Source: an uncultured Akkermansia sp. (GTDB lineage Bacteria > Verrucomicrobiota > Verrucomicrobiia > Verrucomicrobiales > Akkermansiaceae). Taken from it: a stretch of DNA of 64,000 bases. This document shows positions 27,767 through 37,258 of the stretch, one piece after another. The notes under the pieces were generated by a model. The model was not told where the DNA came from, searched no databases, and saw only the letters and a program-made list of their open reading frames with translations. The stretch spans positions 1 through 64,000 of the forward strand of contig CALXRG010000004.1 in NCBI GenBank assembly GCA_944390825.1. The letters run 5' to 3'. The stretch's first letter is position 1, and each line of letters begins with the position of its first letter. The translations under genes were made by a program, and so were the position numbers.

Positions 27767-28276
27767 TTAGAGGCCGGGGTTGATGGTGCTTTCTCCGGTT
27801 TCGACGTCGACCCGGAGGCGAAAGTACATGTCTTCGCTGAGGGGGTGGACAGCGAGGCGGCTGCTGATGTTGAGGTGGATGGCCGCGTGGTCATGGGCGC
27901 CCCGTCCGGGTTCGGCCTGTACCTGGACGCTCTCGGGTGCCAGCCTGGGCTCAAAGTGGACGATGGCGCGGCGCACGGCTTCGGCGATGACGCCCGGGCG
28001 GTTGAAGGAGCCGGTGAGACCCGCGTAGGAGTCGATGCCGAAGTGGAAGGATGAGGCGGCTGCGAGCGGATAGCGTTGCTCCAGATGCCGGGTGGCTGCG
28101 GGGGCGGTGTGGGAGTTGAGCAGCATGCCAAGGTTCACGAGGATGTCGTGCTTGAGCTGCTCCAGGGAAAACTCTGTGCCGTAGGTGGTGTCCCGGGTGG
28201 CAAAGGGGCGTTCATCTGTCAGCCTGGTGAGGAGGCAGGGGAGGTATTTGCTCGAGTTTTTCCGGGTGTCCACCAT
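27767..28276 (-). CDS. tssE: type VI secretion baseplate protein TssE (gp25-like)
   Basis: A 169-residue gp25/GPW-family protein. Visible family traits are the LLTRLTDERPF N-terminal segment, LKHDILVNLGMLLNSH, the FGIDSYAGL stretch, and IAEAVRRAIVHFEPRL. TssE starts sheath polymerisation at the baseplate. The gene is 40 nt after tagJ and 3 nt before tssF. Confidence 0.88.
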   Translation of the reverse strand: MVDTRKNSSKYLPCLLTRLTDERPFATRDTTYGTEFSLEQLKHDILVNLGMLLNSHTAPAATRHLEQRYPLAAASSFHFGIDSYAGLTGSFNRPGVIAEAVRRAIVHFEPRLAPESVQVQAEPGRGAHDHAAIHLNISSRLAVHPLSEDMYFRLRVDVETGESTINPGL

Positions 28277-28316
28277 GGGCGCGATGATAAATCTTCCTTG
28301 CAGCGGCGTGCCGGGG

Positions 28317-29102
28317 TCAGCCGAAGAGCAGGTGAGGCTCGGACAGCATGGGAATCAGCCCTTCATCTGTGTTCCAGCAGCGCTGCCCGCTGCCCAGGTA
28401 TTGTCCTCCGTCACATTCTTCCCAGGAGGTGGAACGCATCATCAGCAGTTGCGCGTCCGGTCGCTTTCCCGACAGCGGGTAGCGCCCGGGCATGCGGCCG
28501 ATGAGTGTCTCGCCGTGGCGAAGCTGGAGGCGTACATGGGGCCAGAGTAATTCGACGGGATGGGTGGGTGCCGCGATTTCCAGGGACTGAACGCTGGCTT
28601 GTTCCACAAGCCGGTAGGTGTCGCCGGTGATGAGTTCCAGGACTCCGGCCAGGCGGGCGTCACCGTCGAGCAGCCAGGGGCGGGTGCCGTTGCTCAGTGT
28701 TACGGGGATGACCGGCAGGGCATCGAGGATGGCGGCTGTAGCGGATGCCCCTTTGGCTTTTTCGCCTGCGGCGCAGGCGGAGAGGGCTTCCGCGAGGCTG
28801 CTGCTCCATGCCGGGGGGGCTCCAACCCAGAGTGGGGCGGTTTGTCCGCTGAAGACCGATTCGCGGCTGCGCTCGGCGCGAATGAGTTGGGAGATGGTCG
28901 TGCAGAACATCGCGGAGGCGGGGCTGAGTTTCAGCAGTGCGTCGGCCTGCCGGTCTGCGCGCTCCCACTCGCCTTCCATGCACAGGATTTGTACGAACAG
29001 GGCGCGTGATGCTGCTTCTTGCGGGTTCTTGCGGATTTCTTCTGCGACTTGTGCGTGCAGACCGGCGAGGTCGCCCTGTTTAAAGAGAGATGGCGTGTCC
29101 AT
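28317..29102 (-). CDS. tagJ: type VI secretion accessory protein TagJ (ImpE)
   Basis: A 261-residue ImpE/TagJ-type protein. The N-terminal third carries tetratricopeptide-like helices (GDLAGLHAQVAEEIRKNP, LFVQILCMEGEWERADRQ), and the ImpE signature WLLDGDARLAGVLELITG occupies about 141-158. TagJ proteins link ClpV to the sheath protein TssB in some T6SS. It is the first gene after the intrinsic terminator that follows hcp. The short spacer between holds no strong promoter that I could find. Confidence 0.85.
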   Translation of the reverse strand: MDTPSLFKQGDLAGLHAQVAEEIRKNPQEAASRALFVQILCMEGEWERADRQADALLKLSPASAMFCTTISQLIRAERSRESVFSGQTAPLWVGAPPAWSSSLAEALSACAAGEKAKGASATAAILDALPVIPVTLSNGTRPWLLDGDARLAGVLELITGDTYRLVEQASVQSLEIAAPTHPVELLWPHVRLQLRHGETLIGRMPGRYPLSGKRPDAQLLMMRSTSWEECDGGQYLGSGQRCWNTDEGLIPMLSEPHLLFG

Positions 29103-29186
29103 GGAATGAGGAGGAAAAAATCAGAAGGAAACCGCAGCCGAGCGGGTGAGAACAGCTGCAACCGGAAGACCCGGGGAGGGAAAGAG

Positions 29187-29221
29187 AAAAAACCGGCGGC
29201 TCTTCTGCGGCCGCCGGTTTT
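29187..29221 (-). terminator. intrinsic terminator between hcp and tagJ
   Basis: A 12-bp perfect stem, AAAACCGGCGGC with GCCGCCGGTTTT, and a 9-nt loop sit just after the hcp stop. On the minus strand the hairpin runs directly into six T residues. It should end most transcripts after tssB-tssC-hcp, leaving read-through for the rest of the array. Confidence 0.85.
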
Positions 29222-29237
29222 GAGAGTTGGCGGTTGA

Positions 29238-29768
29238 TCAGGCGGACTGGTCCGTGGCGACGTTCCACCCGGCAGCGACGTCGCCGCCCAGTTCACCGGT
29301 CGTCTTGAAGGTGTGGGTAGTCCACTTGTATTCCTCTGCGACGATGCTGACTTGCTCGACGAGGCGCAGGGCTGCGGCGTCACGGCCGATGCCGGCCATC
29401 AGGGTCTCGGAGCAGACGGGAGCGTCGACCGTCATGACCTTGGCCTCGATCACGCGGGCATTGGTCATTTCTACTTCGTAGAGCTTCTGTTTGGCACCGC
29501 CGATCTGGGCGCAGATCTCAAGCTTGACTTTGGCGATGTTCTGGCCGCTCATGCAGGCTTTCTGGATGTTCGGGGTTGCTTTGTCCAGCAAGTGCACGAA
29601 CACGAGCGGAGCCAGCACGCCGCGGCCTGCGGCGTTGGTCTGGTTGGCGAATTGGGTTTCCTGGGTGGCGCCGTGGCTGAAGGAGACGACGTCAATCCAG
29701 TTGGTGTGCGCGACGTCGGTGGACTGACCCTCGATGCCGTCAATCTGAATGTAGGAATTGAATGCCAT
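29238..29768 (-). CDS. hcp: Hcp tube protein (TssD)
   Basis: A 176-residue Hcp1-family protein: YIQIDGIEGQSTD at the N-terminus, VVSFSHGATQETQF in the middle and VEEYKWTTHTF-like segments near the C-terminus. Hexameric rings of Hcp stack into the inner tube that is fired with the spike. It is third in the transcript, after tssB and tssC and before a strong intrinsic terminator. That suits its need for high expression. The leader is markedly CA-rich (CCACATCCACC region) and lacks a Shine-Dalgarno sequence. Confidence 0.93.
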   Translation of the reverse strand: MAFNSYIQIDGIEGQSTDVAHTNWIDVVSFSHGATQETQFANQTNAAGRGVLAPLVFVHLLDKATPNIQKACMSGQNIAKVKLEICAQIGGAKQKLYEVEMTNARVIEAKVMTVDAPVCSETLMAGIGRDAAALRLVEQVSIVAEEYKWTTHTFKTTGELGGDVAAGWNVATDQSA

Positions 29769-29821
29769 ATGGTGGATGTGGTGTTGGTTGTTGGTGGATT
29801 AGTGTTGCTTGTTTTGTCCGG

Positions 29822-31306
29822 TTATTTTTTCTCACTCGGGAGTTTGGTCACGAGACGGAGAGAGGCAGTAAGGCCTTCCAGCTGGAAGTGGGGTTTGAGG
29901 TAGAACTTGGCCGTGTAGTAGCCCGGGTTGCCTGCGACATCCTCGACGGTGACGTCTGCCGAAGCCAGCGGGTAGCGTGCTTTGACGCTTTCGTCGGCAT
30001 TCGGGTCGGCTGTGACGTAGCCGGCAATCCAGTTCGAGAGCCATTTTTGCATGTCTTCTCTGCCTTTGAAGGAGCCGACTTTGTCGCGGACGATGCACTT
30101 GAGGTAGTGCGAGAAGCGGCTGGTGGCAAAGATGTAGGGGAGCCGGGCGGAGAGCCGTGCGTTGGCGGTGGCATCCGGGTCGTCGTAGACGGTCGGGTTG
30201 TTGAGTGTCTGCCCGCCGAGGAAGACGGCGTAGTCCGTATTCTTCCAGTGGCAGATGGGCAGGAAGCCGTTTTGTGAGAGTTCGGCTTCCCGGCGGTCGG
30301 TGATGGCGATTTCTGTCGGGCATTTCATGGCGACGCCGCCGTCATCGGTCGGGAAGGTGTGGCAGGGCAGGGATTCGACCATGCCTCCGGATTCGACGCC
30401 GCGGATGGAGGCGCACCAGCCGAACTTTTTGAAGGCGCGGTTGATGTTGGCACCCATGGCGTAGGCGGCATTCATCCAGGTGTAGGCGGCGTTGTCTCCG
30501 GTGCCGGTTTCCTCCTCGAAGGCAAAGCCTTCCACAGGGGTGGTCTTGGCTCCGTAGGGGAGACGGGCGAGGACGCGCGGCATGGTCAGGGCGATGTAGC
30601 GGCTGTCTTCGGAGTCACGCAGACTGCGCCAGGCGGCGTATTCGGGCGTCTGGAAGATTTTGCTGATGTCGCGCGGGTTGGAGAGCTCCTGCCAGCTGTC
30701 CATGTTCATCAGCAGCGGGTCAGCTGCTGAAATCATCGGGCAGTGCGCGGCTGCGCAGATGCGCCCCATGCCTTTGAGAATCTCTACGTCCTTCGGCTGG
30801 TGGCTGAAGTAGTAGTCCGCAACAAGAGCTCCGTAGGGCTCGCCGCCCGGTGAGCCGAACTCGTCCTCGTAGAGTTTTTTGAATAGCGGATTCTGATCCC
30901 ACGCTGCGCCTTTGAACTTTTTGATCGATTTGGCCAGTTCGTCTTTCGAGATGTTGAAGACTTTGATCTTGAGCCGGTTGTCAGTCTCGGTGTTCGAGAC
31001 GAGATAATTGAGGCCGCGCCAGGCGCTTTCCAGCTTCTGGAAGTCAGGGTGGTGGATGACGACGTTGAGCTGGGCGCTGAGCTTGCGGTCGATTTCGGCG
31101 ATCATGGCTTCTACGCTGGAGATGACGTCGTCGGAGATGAGATTGGCCTTGCCGAGAGCTTGTGTGGCAAGGGTGCCGACGGCCTGCTGGACGGCAGACT
31201 TGGCTTCCTCTGTCTTGGGCTTGAATTCGCGGTCGAGCAGGGATTCAAAGTCGTTGAGCTCGATGGTGGAGGCCGCAGCTTGTGCGGAGGTTTGGGTTTC
31301 AGGCAT
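29822..31306 (-). CDS. tssC: type VI secretion sheath protein TssC (VipB)
   Basis: A 494-residue large sheath subunit. I chose the ATG at 31306 (MPETQTSAQ); an in-frame TTG three codons upstream overlaps the tssB stop. Family segments seen include HPDFQKLESAWRGLNYLVSNTETD, ISKDELAKSIKKF, FGSPGGEPYGALVADYYF, MPRVLARLPYG and CHTFPTDDGGVAMKCPTEI. TssC pairs with TssB to form the contractile sheath. The gene begins 5 nt after tssB. Length is standard for the family. Confidence 0.95.
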   Translation of the reverse strand: MPETQTSAQAAASTIELNDFESLLDREFKPKTEEAKSAVQQAVGTLATQALGKANLISDDVISSVEAMIAEIDRKLSAQLNVVIHHPDFQKLESAWRGLNYLVSNTETDNRLKIKVFNISKDELAKSIKKFKGAAWDQNPLFKKLYEDEFGSPGGEPYGALVADYYFSHQPKDVEILKGMGRICAAAHCPMISAADPLLMNMDSWQELSNPRDISKIFQTPEYAAWRSLRDSEDSRYIALTMPRVLARLPYGAKTTPVEGFAFEEETGTGDNAAYTWMNAAYAMGANINRAFKKFGWCASIRGVESGGMVESLPCHTFPTDDGGVAMKCPTEIAITDRREAELSQNGFLPICHWKNTDYAVFLGGQTLNNPTVYDDPDATANARLSARLPYIFATSRFSHYLKCIVRDKVGSFKGREDMQKWLSNWIAGYVTADPNADESVKARYPLASADVTVEDVAGNPGYYTAKFYLKPHFQLEGLTASLRLVTKLPSEKK

Positions 31307-31311
31307 GGCGA

Positions 31312-31839
31312 TCAAGCGTTTTCGGTGTTGGTGTCAGAGACTTCTTTGTCTTTCGCTGCCTGCTCGGAGAGGGATTTGAGCAGGGAGGGGTCCTTGAGAA
31401 TCTTGCCGATGAGTTCCTCAGCCCCGGCTTTGCCATCCATGTAGGAAACGAGGGCTGCCAGCTGCTTGCGGGCTTCCAGCAGGTCCGAGACTCCGGGGAT
31501 GCGTGCCGCAACGGCGTCCGGGTTGAAGTCTTCCATGCTGTTGAAGGTAAGGTCTACACCCACGCTGCCTTCGTTGGTGATGACGTTCGGGACGGAGAAG
31601 GCAACGCGCGGTTTCATGCTTTCCATGCGGTCGTTGAAGTTGTCACTGTCGATCTCAAGGAAGCTTCGCTCGGCTACGGGCGGTAGGTCGGCATTGGATT
31701 TGCCGGAGAGATCAGAGATGACCCCCATGATGAACGGTAAGTCGACCTTTTTTTCGGCGCCGTATAATTCCACGTCGTATTCGATTTGAACGCGTGGCGC
31801 ACGGTTGCGTCCAATGAATTTCTGACTGCTTTCTGCCAT
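31312..31839 (-). CDS. tssB: type VI secretion sheath protein TssB (VipA)
   Basis: The small sheath subunit, 175 residues from the ATG at 31839 (MAESSQKFIGRNRAPRVQIEYDV). That start matches usual TssB N-termini better than the ATG 13 codons upstream. Core traits are DLPFIMGVISDLSG, FLEIDSDNFNDRMESMKPRV and the C-terminal ISDLLEARKQL-type helix. It is the first gene of the T6SS array and lies about 70 bp from a good promoter. The bases before the ATG are CA-rich with no Shine-Dalgarno sequence. Confidence 0.95.
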   Translation of the reverse strand: MAESSQKFIGRNRAPRVQIEYDVELYGAEKKVDLPFIMGVISDLSGKSNADLPPVAERSFLEIDSDNFNDRMESMKPRVAFSVPNVITNEGSVGVDLTFNSMEDFNPDAVAARIPGVSDLLEARKQLAALVSYMDGKAGAEELIGKILKDPSLLKSLSEQAAKDKEVSDTNTENA

Positions 31840-31910
31840 ATGATTCTGGTGTGTGTTGTGTGGTGAAGCTACCTGCACGGGAAGAAAGAAAAACTCGCTT
31901 CCTCGGCTTC

Positions 31911-31939
31911 ATACTAGCATATGTTCCGGTGACTGGCAA
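31911..31939 (-). promoter_or_regulatory. sigma70-type promoter of the T6SS array
   Basis: On the minus strand, TTGCCA (31939-31934), a 17-bp spacer and TAGTAT (31916-31911) precede tssB. The predicted leader is about 65 nt and rich in C and A. No other comparably good promoter was seen inside the array. Confidence 0.65.
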
Positions 31940-31944
31940 GGTAG

Positions 31945-33954
<2,010 letters not shown>

Positions 33955-33962
33955 GTTTCGGC

Positions 33963-33991
33963 TTGCATTGTGCTTCAGAATGTGAAATAAT
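33963..33991 (+). promoter_or_regulatory. promoter of the metallophosphoesterase gene
   Basis: TTGCAT (33963-33968), a 17-bp spacer and AATAAT (33986-33991) precede the ATG by 11 nt, predicting a leader of only a few nucleotides. Confidence 0.6.
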
Positions 33992-34002
33992 CCGCTACAG
34001 GT

Positions 34003-34767
34003 ATGGCGAGAACGGCTATTATCAGCGATATTCACGCAAATTTGCATGCTCTTTGCGCTGTGATGGAGGATGTCCAGACAGAGCAGTGCACGGATATGGT
34101 CTGCCTCGGTGATGTGGTGGGGTACAATGCCTACCCCGCTGAGTGCGTGGATGCCATCCGCTCATATAATTGCCCGGTGGTGAAGGGAAATCACGATGCT
34201 GAGGTCAGTAACCCTGCCAACCTGAATATGAACGAGATGGCTCGCATGGCCATGGAGTGGACCCGCAGCCGCCTGAATGAGGATCAGCTGACATGGCTGG
34301 CCCGCCTGCAGTATATGCGCATCGTGCGCTCTCAGTTTACGATTGTGCATTCGACGCTGGATCAGCCCAAGGCGTGGAACTACATCATTAACGCAAACGA
34401 TGCCTCTTCCAATTTCCGCCGCCAGTTTTCCCCGCTTTGCTTTCACGGTCACACGCATGTGCCCAAGGTGTTCTATCTGGATGCGGCTTCCGGTCGCACG
34501 TACGAGGATTTCCCGGCGCTGGAGCGTCTTTATCTCGATGGGGAATCGGAGTTTATCCTCAACCCGAATTTCAAGTACTTCATCAATGTCGGTTCGGTTG
34601 GGCAGCCCCGTGACAATGACCCGCGCGCCTGCTATGGCATTTATGATTCGGATTACAAAATCGTCAAAATCAAGCGCGTCGTGTATGACGTTCAGGCCGC
34701 CAGCGATGCTGTGCGCACGGTTGGGTTGCCGGATTATCTGGCCGATCGCCTGTTGAGGGGGTGCTGA
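34003..34767 (+). CDS. metallophosphoesterase (calcineurin-like, YfcE type)
   Basis: A 254-residue single-domain phosphoesterase with all metal-binding motifs in order: SDIHANLHAL (residues 7-16), CLGDVVGYNAYP (34-45), KGNHDAEV (58-65) and CFHGHTHVPKVFYL around 145-158. Family members hydrolyse phosphodiesters or protein phosphates with a dinuclear metal centre in the cytoplasm. The substrate here is unknown. It follows thiC by 48 bp but has its own promoter. Confidence 0.88.
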   Translation: MARTAIISDIHANLHALCAVMEDVQTEQCTDMVCLGDVVGYNAYPAECVDAIRSYNCPVVKGNHDAEVSNPANLNMNEMARMAMEWTRSRLNEDQLTWLARLQYMRIVRSQFTIVHSTLDQPKAWNYIINANDASSNFRRQFSPLCFHGHTHVPKVFYLDAASGRTYEDFPALERLYLDGESEFILNPNFKYFINVGSVGQPRDNDPRACYGIYDSDYKIVKIKRVVYDVQAASDAVRTVGLPDYLADRLLRGC

Positions 34768-34797
34768 GGAGGTGCTGAGAGGAAAACAGACAAGTTT

Positions 34798-34833
34798 CAC
34801 GGAAGAGTTAGGTTCCACGGAAGAGTCAGGTCC
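34798..34833. repeat. 18-bp tandem repeat, two copies
   Basis: Two adjacent 18-bp units beginning CACGGAAGAGT and differing at two or three bases lie after the phosphoesterase gene, followed by a decayed partial third (TACAGAAGA). The rest of the 292-bp spacer before the LptF/G-like gene is T/C-rich on the plus strand, with three scattered CAYRTCTG words. No further gene was seen there. Confidence 0.65.
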
Positions 34834-35059
34834 TACAGAAGAAAAATGAGGGTGCTATTTATCACGATGCTCTGTACGCGGTGAGAATCGCAAGGTTACG
34901 TCAAACTCCCCACGTCTGTCATTCCCGCATCTGTCGTATTTCTTTCACTCTTTCACATCTGTTTTTTAGCTATCACATCATTTTCCAGCCGCCGCATTTC
35001 ATCTTGCCGGTCGGATCCTTTTCAGACTAACATATCAAATCTGCCAGTTTAGACCGTTC

Positions 35060-36427
35060 ATGTTTGCCGCGTTCATTCAGCGATTCTTGCCTGCCGCCAT
35101 TCTCATGGTGCTCGGGGCGATGCTGGCTGGCTTTCTGGTGCCCCAGGAGCTTGAAATGATGAAGTGGGAGGTGCCGGGAATGCCGGAAAGCTACCCGCTC
35201 GAGCAGCAACTGCGTCCCATTCTGCTCCTGGTGCTGTGTTTTATTCCTTTTTTCGGGGCTGTGGCGTACGGTTTGATGGGGACGATGGATCGCTACATGT
35301 CGCGTAATTTCATCAACTATTTCCTGCTTTGTACACTGATTTTGCTGCTGATTTACACGCTGGCGGATTTCACCGCGAACATGGAGAAGTTCCGTACGCG
35401 CTTTGAGAACCCCTTGCTTGATTCGCTGATTTTCTACGGCACGCAGATGCCGATGTTCCTCTACCAGATTCTTCCCTATACCTTGCTGATGGGTACCCTG
35501 TGGTGCCTGAGCCGGCTGTCGGGTACAAGTGAGCTGACCGGGATGCTGCAGTCGGGGCGTTCGATTGCGAGAATCTGTATGCCGATTTTTTTCTTCTCGG
35601 CCCTGGTCTCCCTCGTTTATGGCATTTTCGGCTTCCATTGGGCGCCCAACGGTTTCCTGTACCGAGACATCATGCTCAAGCTGGAACAAACGACCAATGG
35701 CGTGGCTAACCCGATCGTGTACCGAAGCGATGCAGAGTCCCGCATCTGGCGCATCGGGGAGCCGGCCACGTTTGAAGACCCGGGTAAACCCATGAAGAAA
35801 GTCGTCATCGAGCAGTTCGACCCGCACCGGCGCGGCAAAATTGTCATGCAGTACATAGCCGATTCTGTATCATGGAACAAGCTTGATGCTACGTGGACGC
35901 TGCATGATGTGTTCGTGCGCCCCATTTCGTCTGCAGGTGACCGTCCCGTGGATGAAAAACACCACGAGGAGCTGGTGTGTGATTTTGCTGAAAAACCCTA
36001 CCAAATTATCAGCCCTGCTACGGGAGGCCGCGTGGACTCCATGGGTGTGTCGGCGATGTATGAGTTTATTGCTTCCGGCTCAGGTTCCCGCGAGGACCGC
36101 CTTGCATACCGCACCGAGTGGCATGTGCGTATCGCCCGTGTCTTTACCTGCATGGTGCTGGTGCTGCTGGCTGTGCCCAGTGCGATAACGTTCCAGCGCC
36201 GCGGCGCCATGAAGGGAATCGGCATCGCGATACTGCTGGCAGCCCTGATGCTTTTCCTGTACCGTGTTTTCCCGACGCTGGGCATCTCCGGATTGATTCA
36301 GGCGTGGATCAGCGCGTGGATTCCCAACGTGGTGTACATAGGAGTTGCCCTGTATTTCTTCCGCACCAACCTCGCGCACCGCTCCTTCCGTGAGTGGCTC
36401 GATGCCAAACTCCACGGTCGCCCATGA
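35060..36427 (+). CDS. LptF/LptG-family (YjgP/YjgQ) permease with two extra N-terminal helices
   Basis: A 455-residue inner-membrane protein. From about residue 74 it follows the YjgP/YjgQ plan: a first helix (NFINYFLLCTLILLLIYTLADF), TQMPMFLYQILPYTLLMGTLWCLSRLS, then a periplasmic beta-rich domain (about 205-340). Three C-terminal helices close it. Such permeases extract LPS for the Lpt bridge ending at LptD (50822-53269). About 75 residues with two additional hydrophobic helices precede the usual start, making it about 90 longer than E. coli LptF or LptG. Its stop overlaps the following HAD gene. Whether it is LptF or LptG cannot be decided. Confidence 0.82.
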   Translation: MFAAFIQRFLPAAILMVLGAMLAGFLVPQELEMMKWEVPGMPESYPLEQQLRPILLLVLCFIPFFGAVAYGLMGTMDRYMSRNFINYFLLCTLILLLIYTLADFTANMEKFRTRFENPLLDSLIFYGTQMPMFLYQILPYTLLMGTLWCLSRLSGTSELTGMLQSGRSIARICMPIFFFSALVSLVYGIFGFHWAPNGFLYRDIMLKLEQTTNGVANPIVYRSDAESRIWRIGEPATFEDPGKPMKKVVIEQFDPHRRGKIVMQYIADSVSWNKLDATWTLHDVFVRPISSAGDRPVDEKHHEELVCDFAEKPYQIISPATGGRVDSMGVSAMYEFIASGSGSREDRLAYRTEWHVRIARVFTCMVLVLLAVPSAITFQRRGAMKGIGIAILLAALMLFLYRVFPTLGISGLIQAWISAWIPNVVYIGVALYFFRTNLAHRSFREWLDAKLHGRP

Positions 36428-37083
36428 GAAGGCCCAGAGGTATTATCTTTGACTTTGATGGCGTGCTCGTGGACACCGAGTGGGCGATCTATCAATCCTG
36501 GGTTCACCTGTACCGGCGGGAAGGCTGCGAGATCAGCATAGCCACCTACGCCCCCTGCCTGGGAGCGGGATATTCCCACTGGGATCCTGCCAAGCACTTG
36601 GAGAAACTCACGGGAAAACACTACGACTGGGAGGTGGAGACGCCCATCCGGCAGGCGCGTATCGAGTCCGACCTTTCCCGGATGGGGCTGATGCCGGGAG
36701 CCCGCGAGCTCATGGATTGGTGCTGCGCGGAGGGCGTCGGCATGGCAGTGGCTTCCTCTTCGTCGCGCCACTGGGTGGCAGGCTGGCTTACGCGCCTTGG
36801 TATTTATGAACGCTTTGAGGGGGTCTTTACCCGAACAGATGGTTACCCGGTGAAGCCGAATCCGGCCCTTTTTCTGGCAGCGCAGGAGTGTCTCGGGCTC
36901 GACAAAGAGGAATGCCTGATTGTGGAGGATTCGGAGAACGGCACTATTTCTGCCGTCAATGCCGGTATCCCCTGTGTGGCGATTCCGAATCGCATGACGG
37001 CCGCGAGCGATTTCTCGAGGGCGGCCTATCGGGAACACAGCCTGACCAGCTTGCTGGAGTCCCTCCGCAACAGCAGCCACTAG
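36424..37083 (+). CDS. HAD-superfamily phosphatase (phosphoglucomutase-like subfamily)
   Basis: The ATG at 36424 overlaps the previous stop as ATGA and yields 219 residues. HAD motifs are intact: FDFDGVLVDTE (9-19), the ASSSS motif II, lysine in YPVKPNP, and IVEDSENG as motif IV. An alpha-helical cap lies between motifs I and II, placing it with beta-phosphoglucomutase/YniC-like sugar-phosphate phosphatases. Translation is probably coupled to the LptF/G-like permease. The substrate is unknown. Confidence 0.88.
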   Translation: MRRPRGIIFDFDGVLVDTEWAIYQSWVHLYRREGCEISIATYAPCLGAGYSHWDPAKHLEKLTGKHYDWEVETPIRQARIESDLSRMGLMPGARELMDWCCAEGVGMAVASSSSRHWVAGWLTRLGIYERFEGVFTRTDGYPVKPNPALFLAAQECLGLDKEECLIVEDSENGTISAVNAGIPCVAIPNRMTAASDFSRAAYREHSLTSLLESLRNSSH

Positions 37084-37258
37084 AAGCCGGCCCCTCCGGT
37101 GGCTTTGGCACTGGCGGGTGGGTTTGCAGCCCCCGGGAGCCGGGCCGCCGGTGGCTTTCGTGCAGAGGGTGTTTCCCCAAGCGTGAGGAGGGGGGCCGGT
37201 CATGCAGTGGGTGTTTCCCCGATTCTGTGAGCGTTGCCTTTCCTTTGGCCGGGGCGAT

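Noticed and set aside
37084..37258. Sigma54-type promoter (TGGCAC near 37106)
   Set aside because: The spacing to the following TTTGC is too long for a -24/-12 element and it lies between convergent genes.
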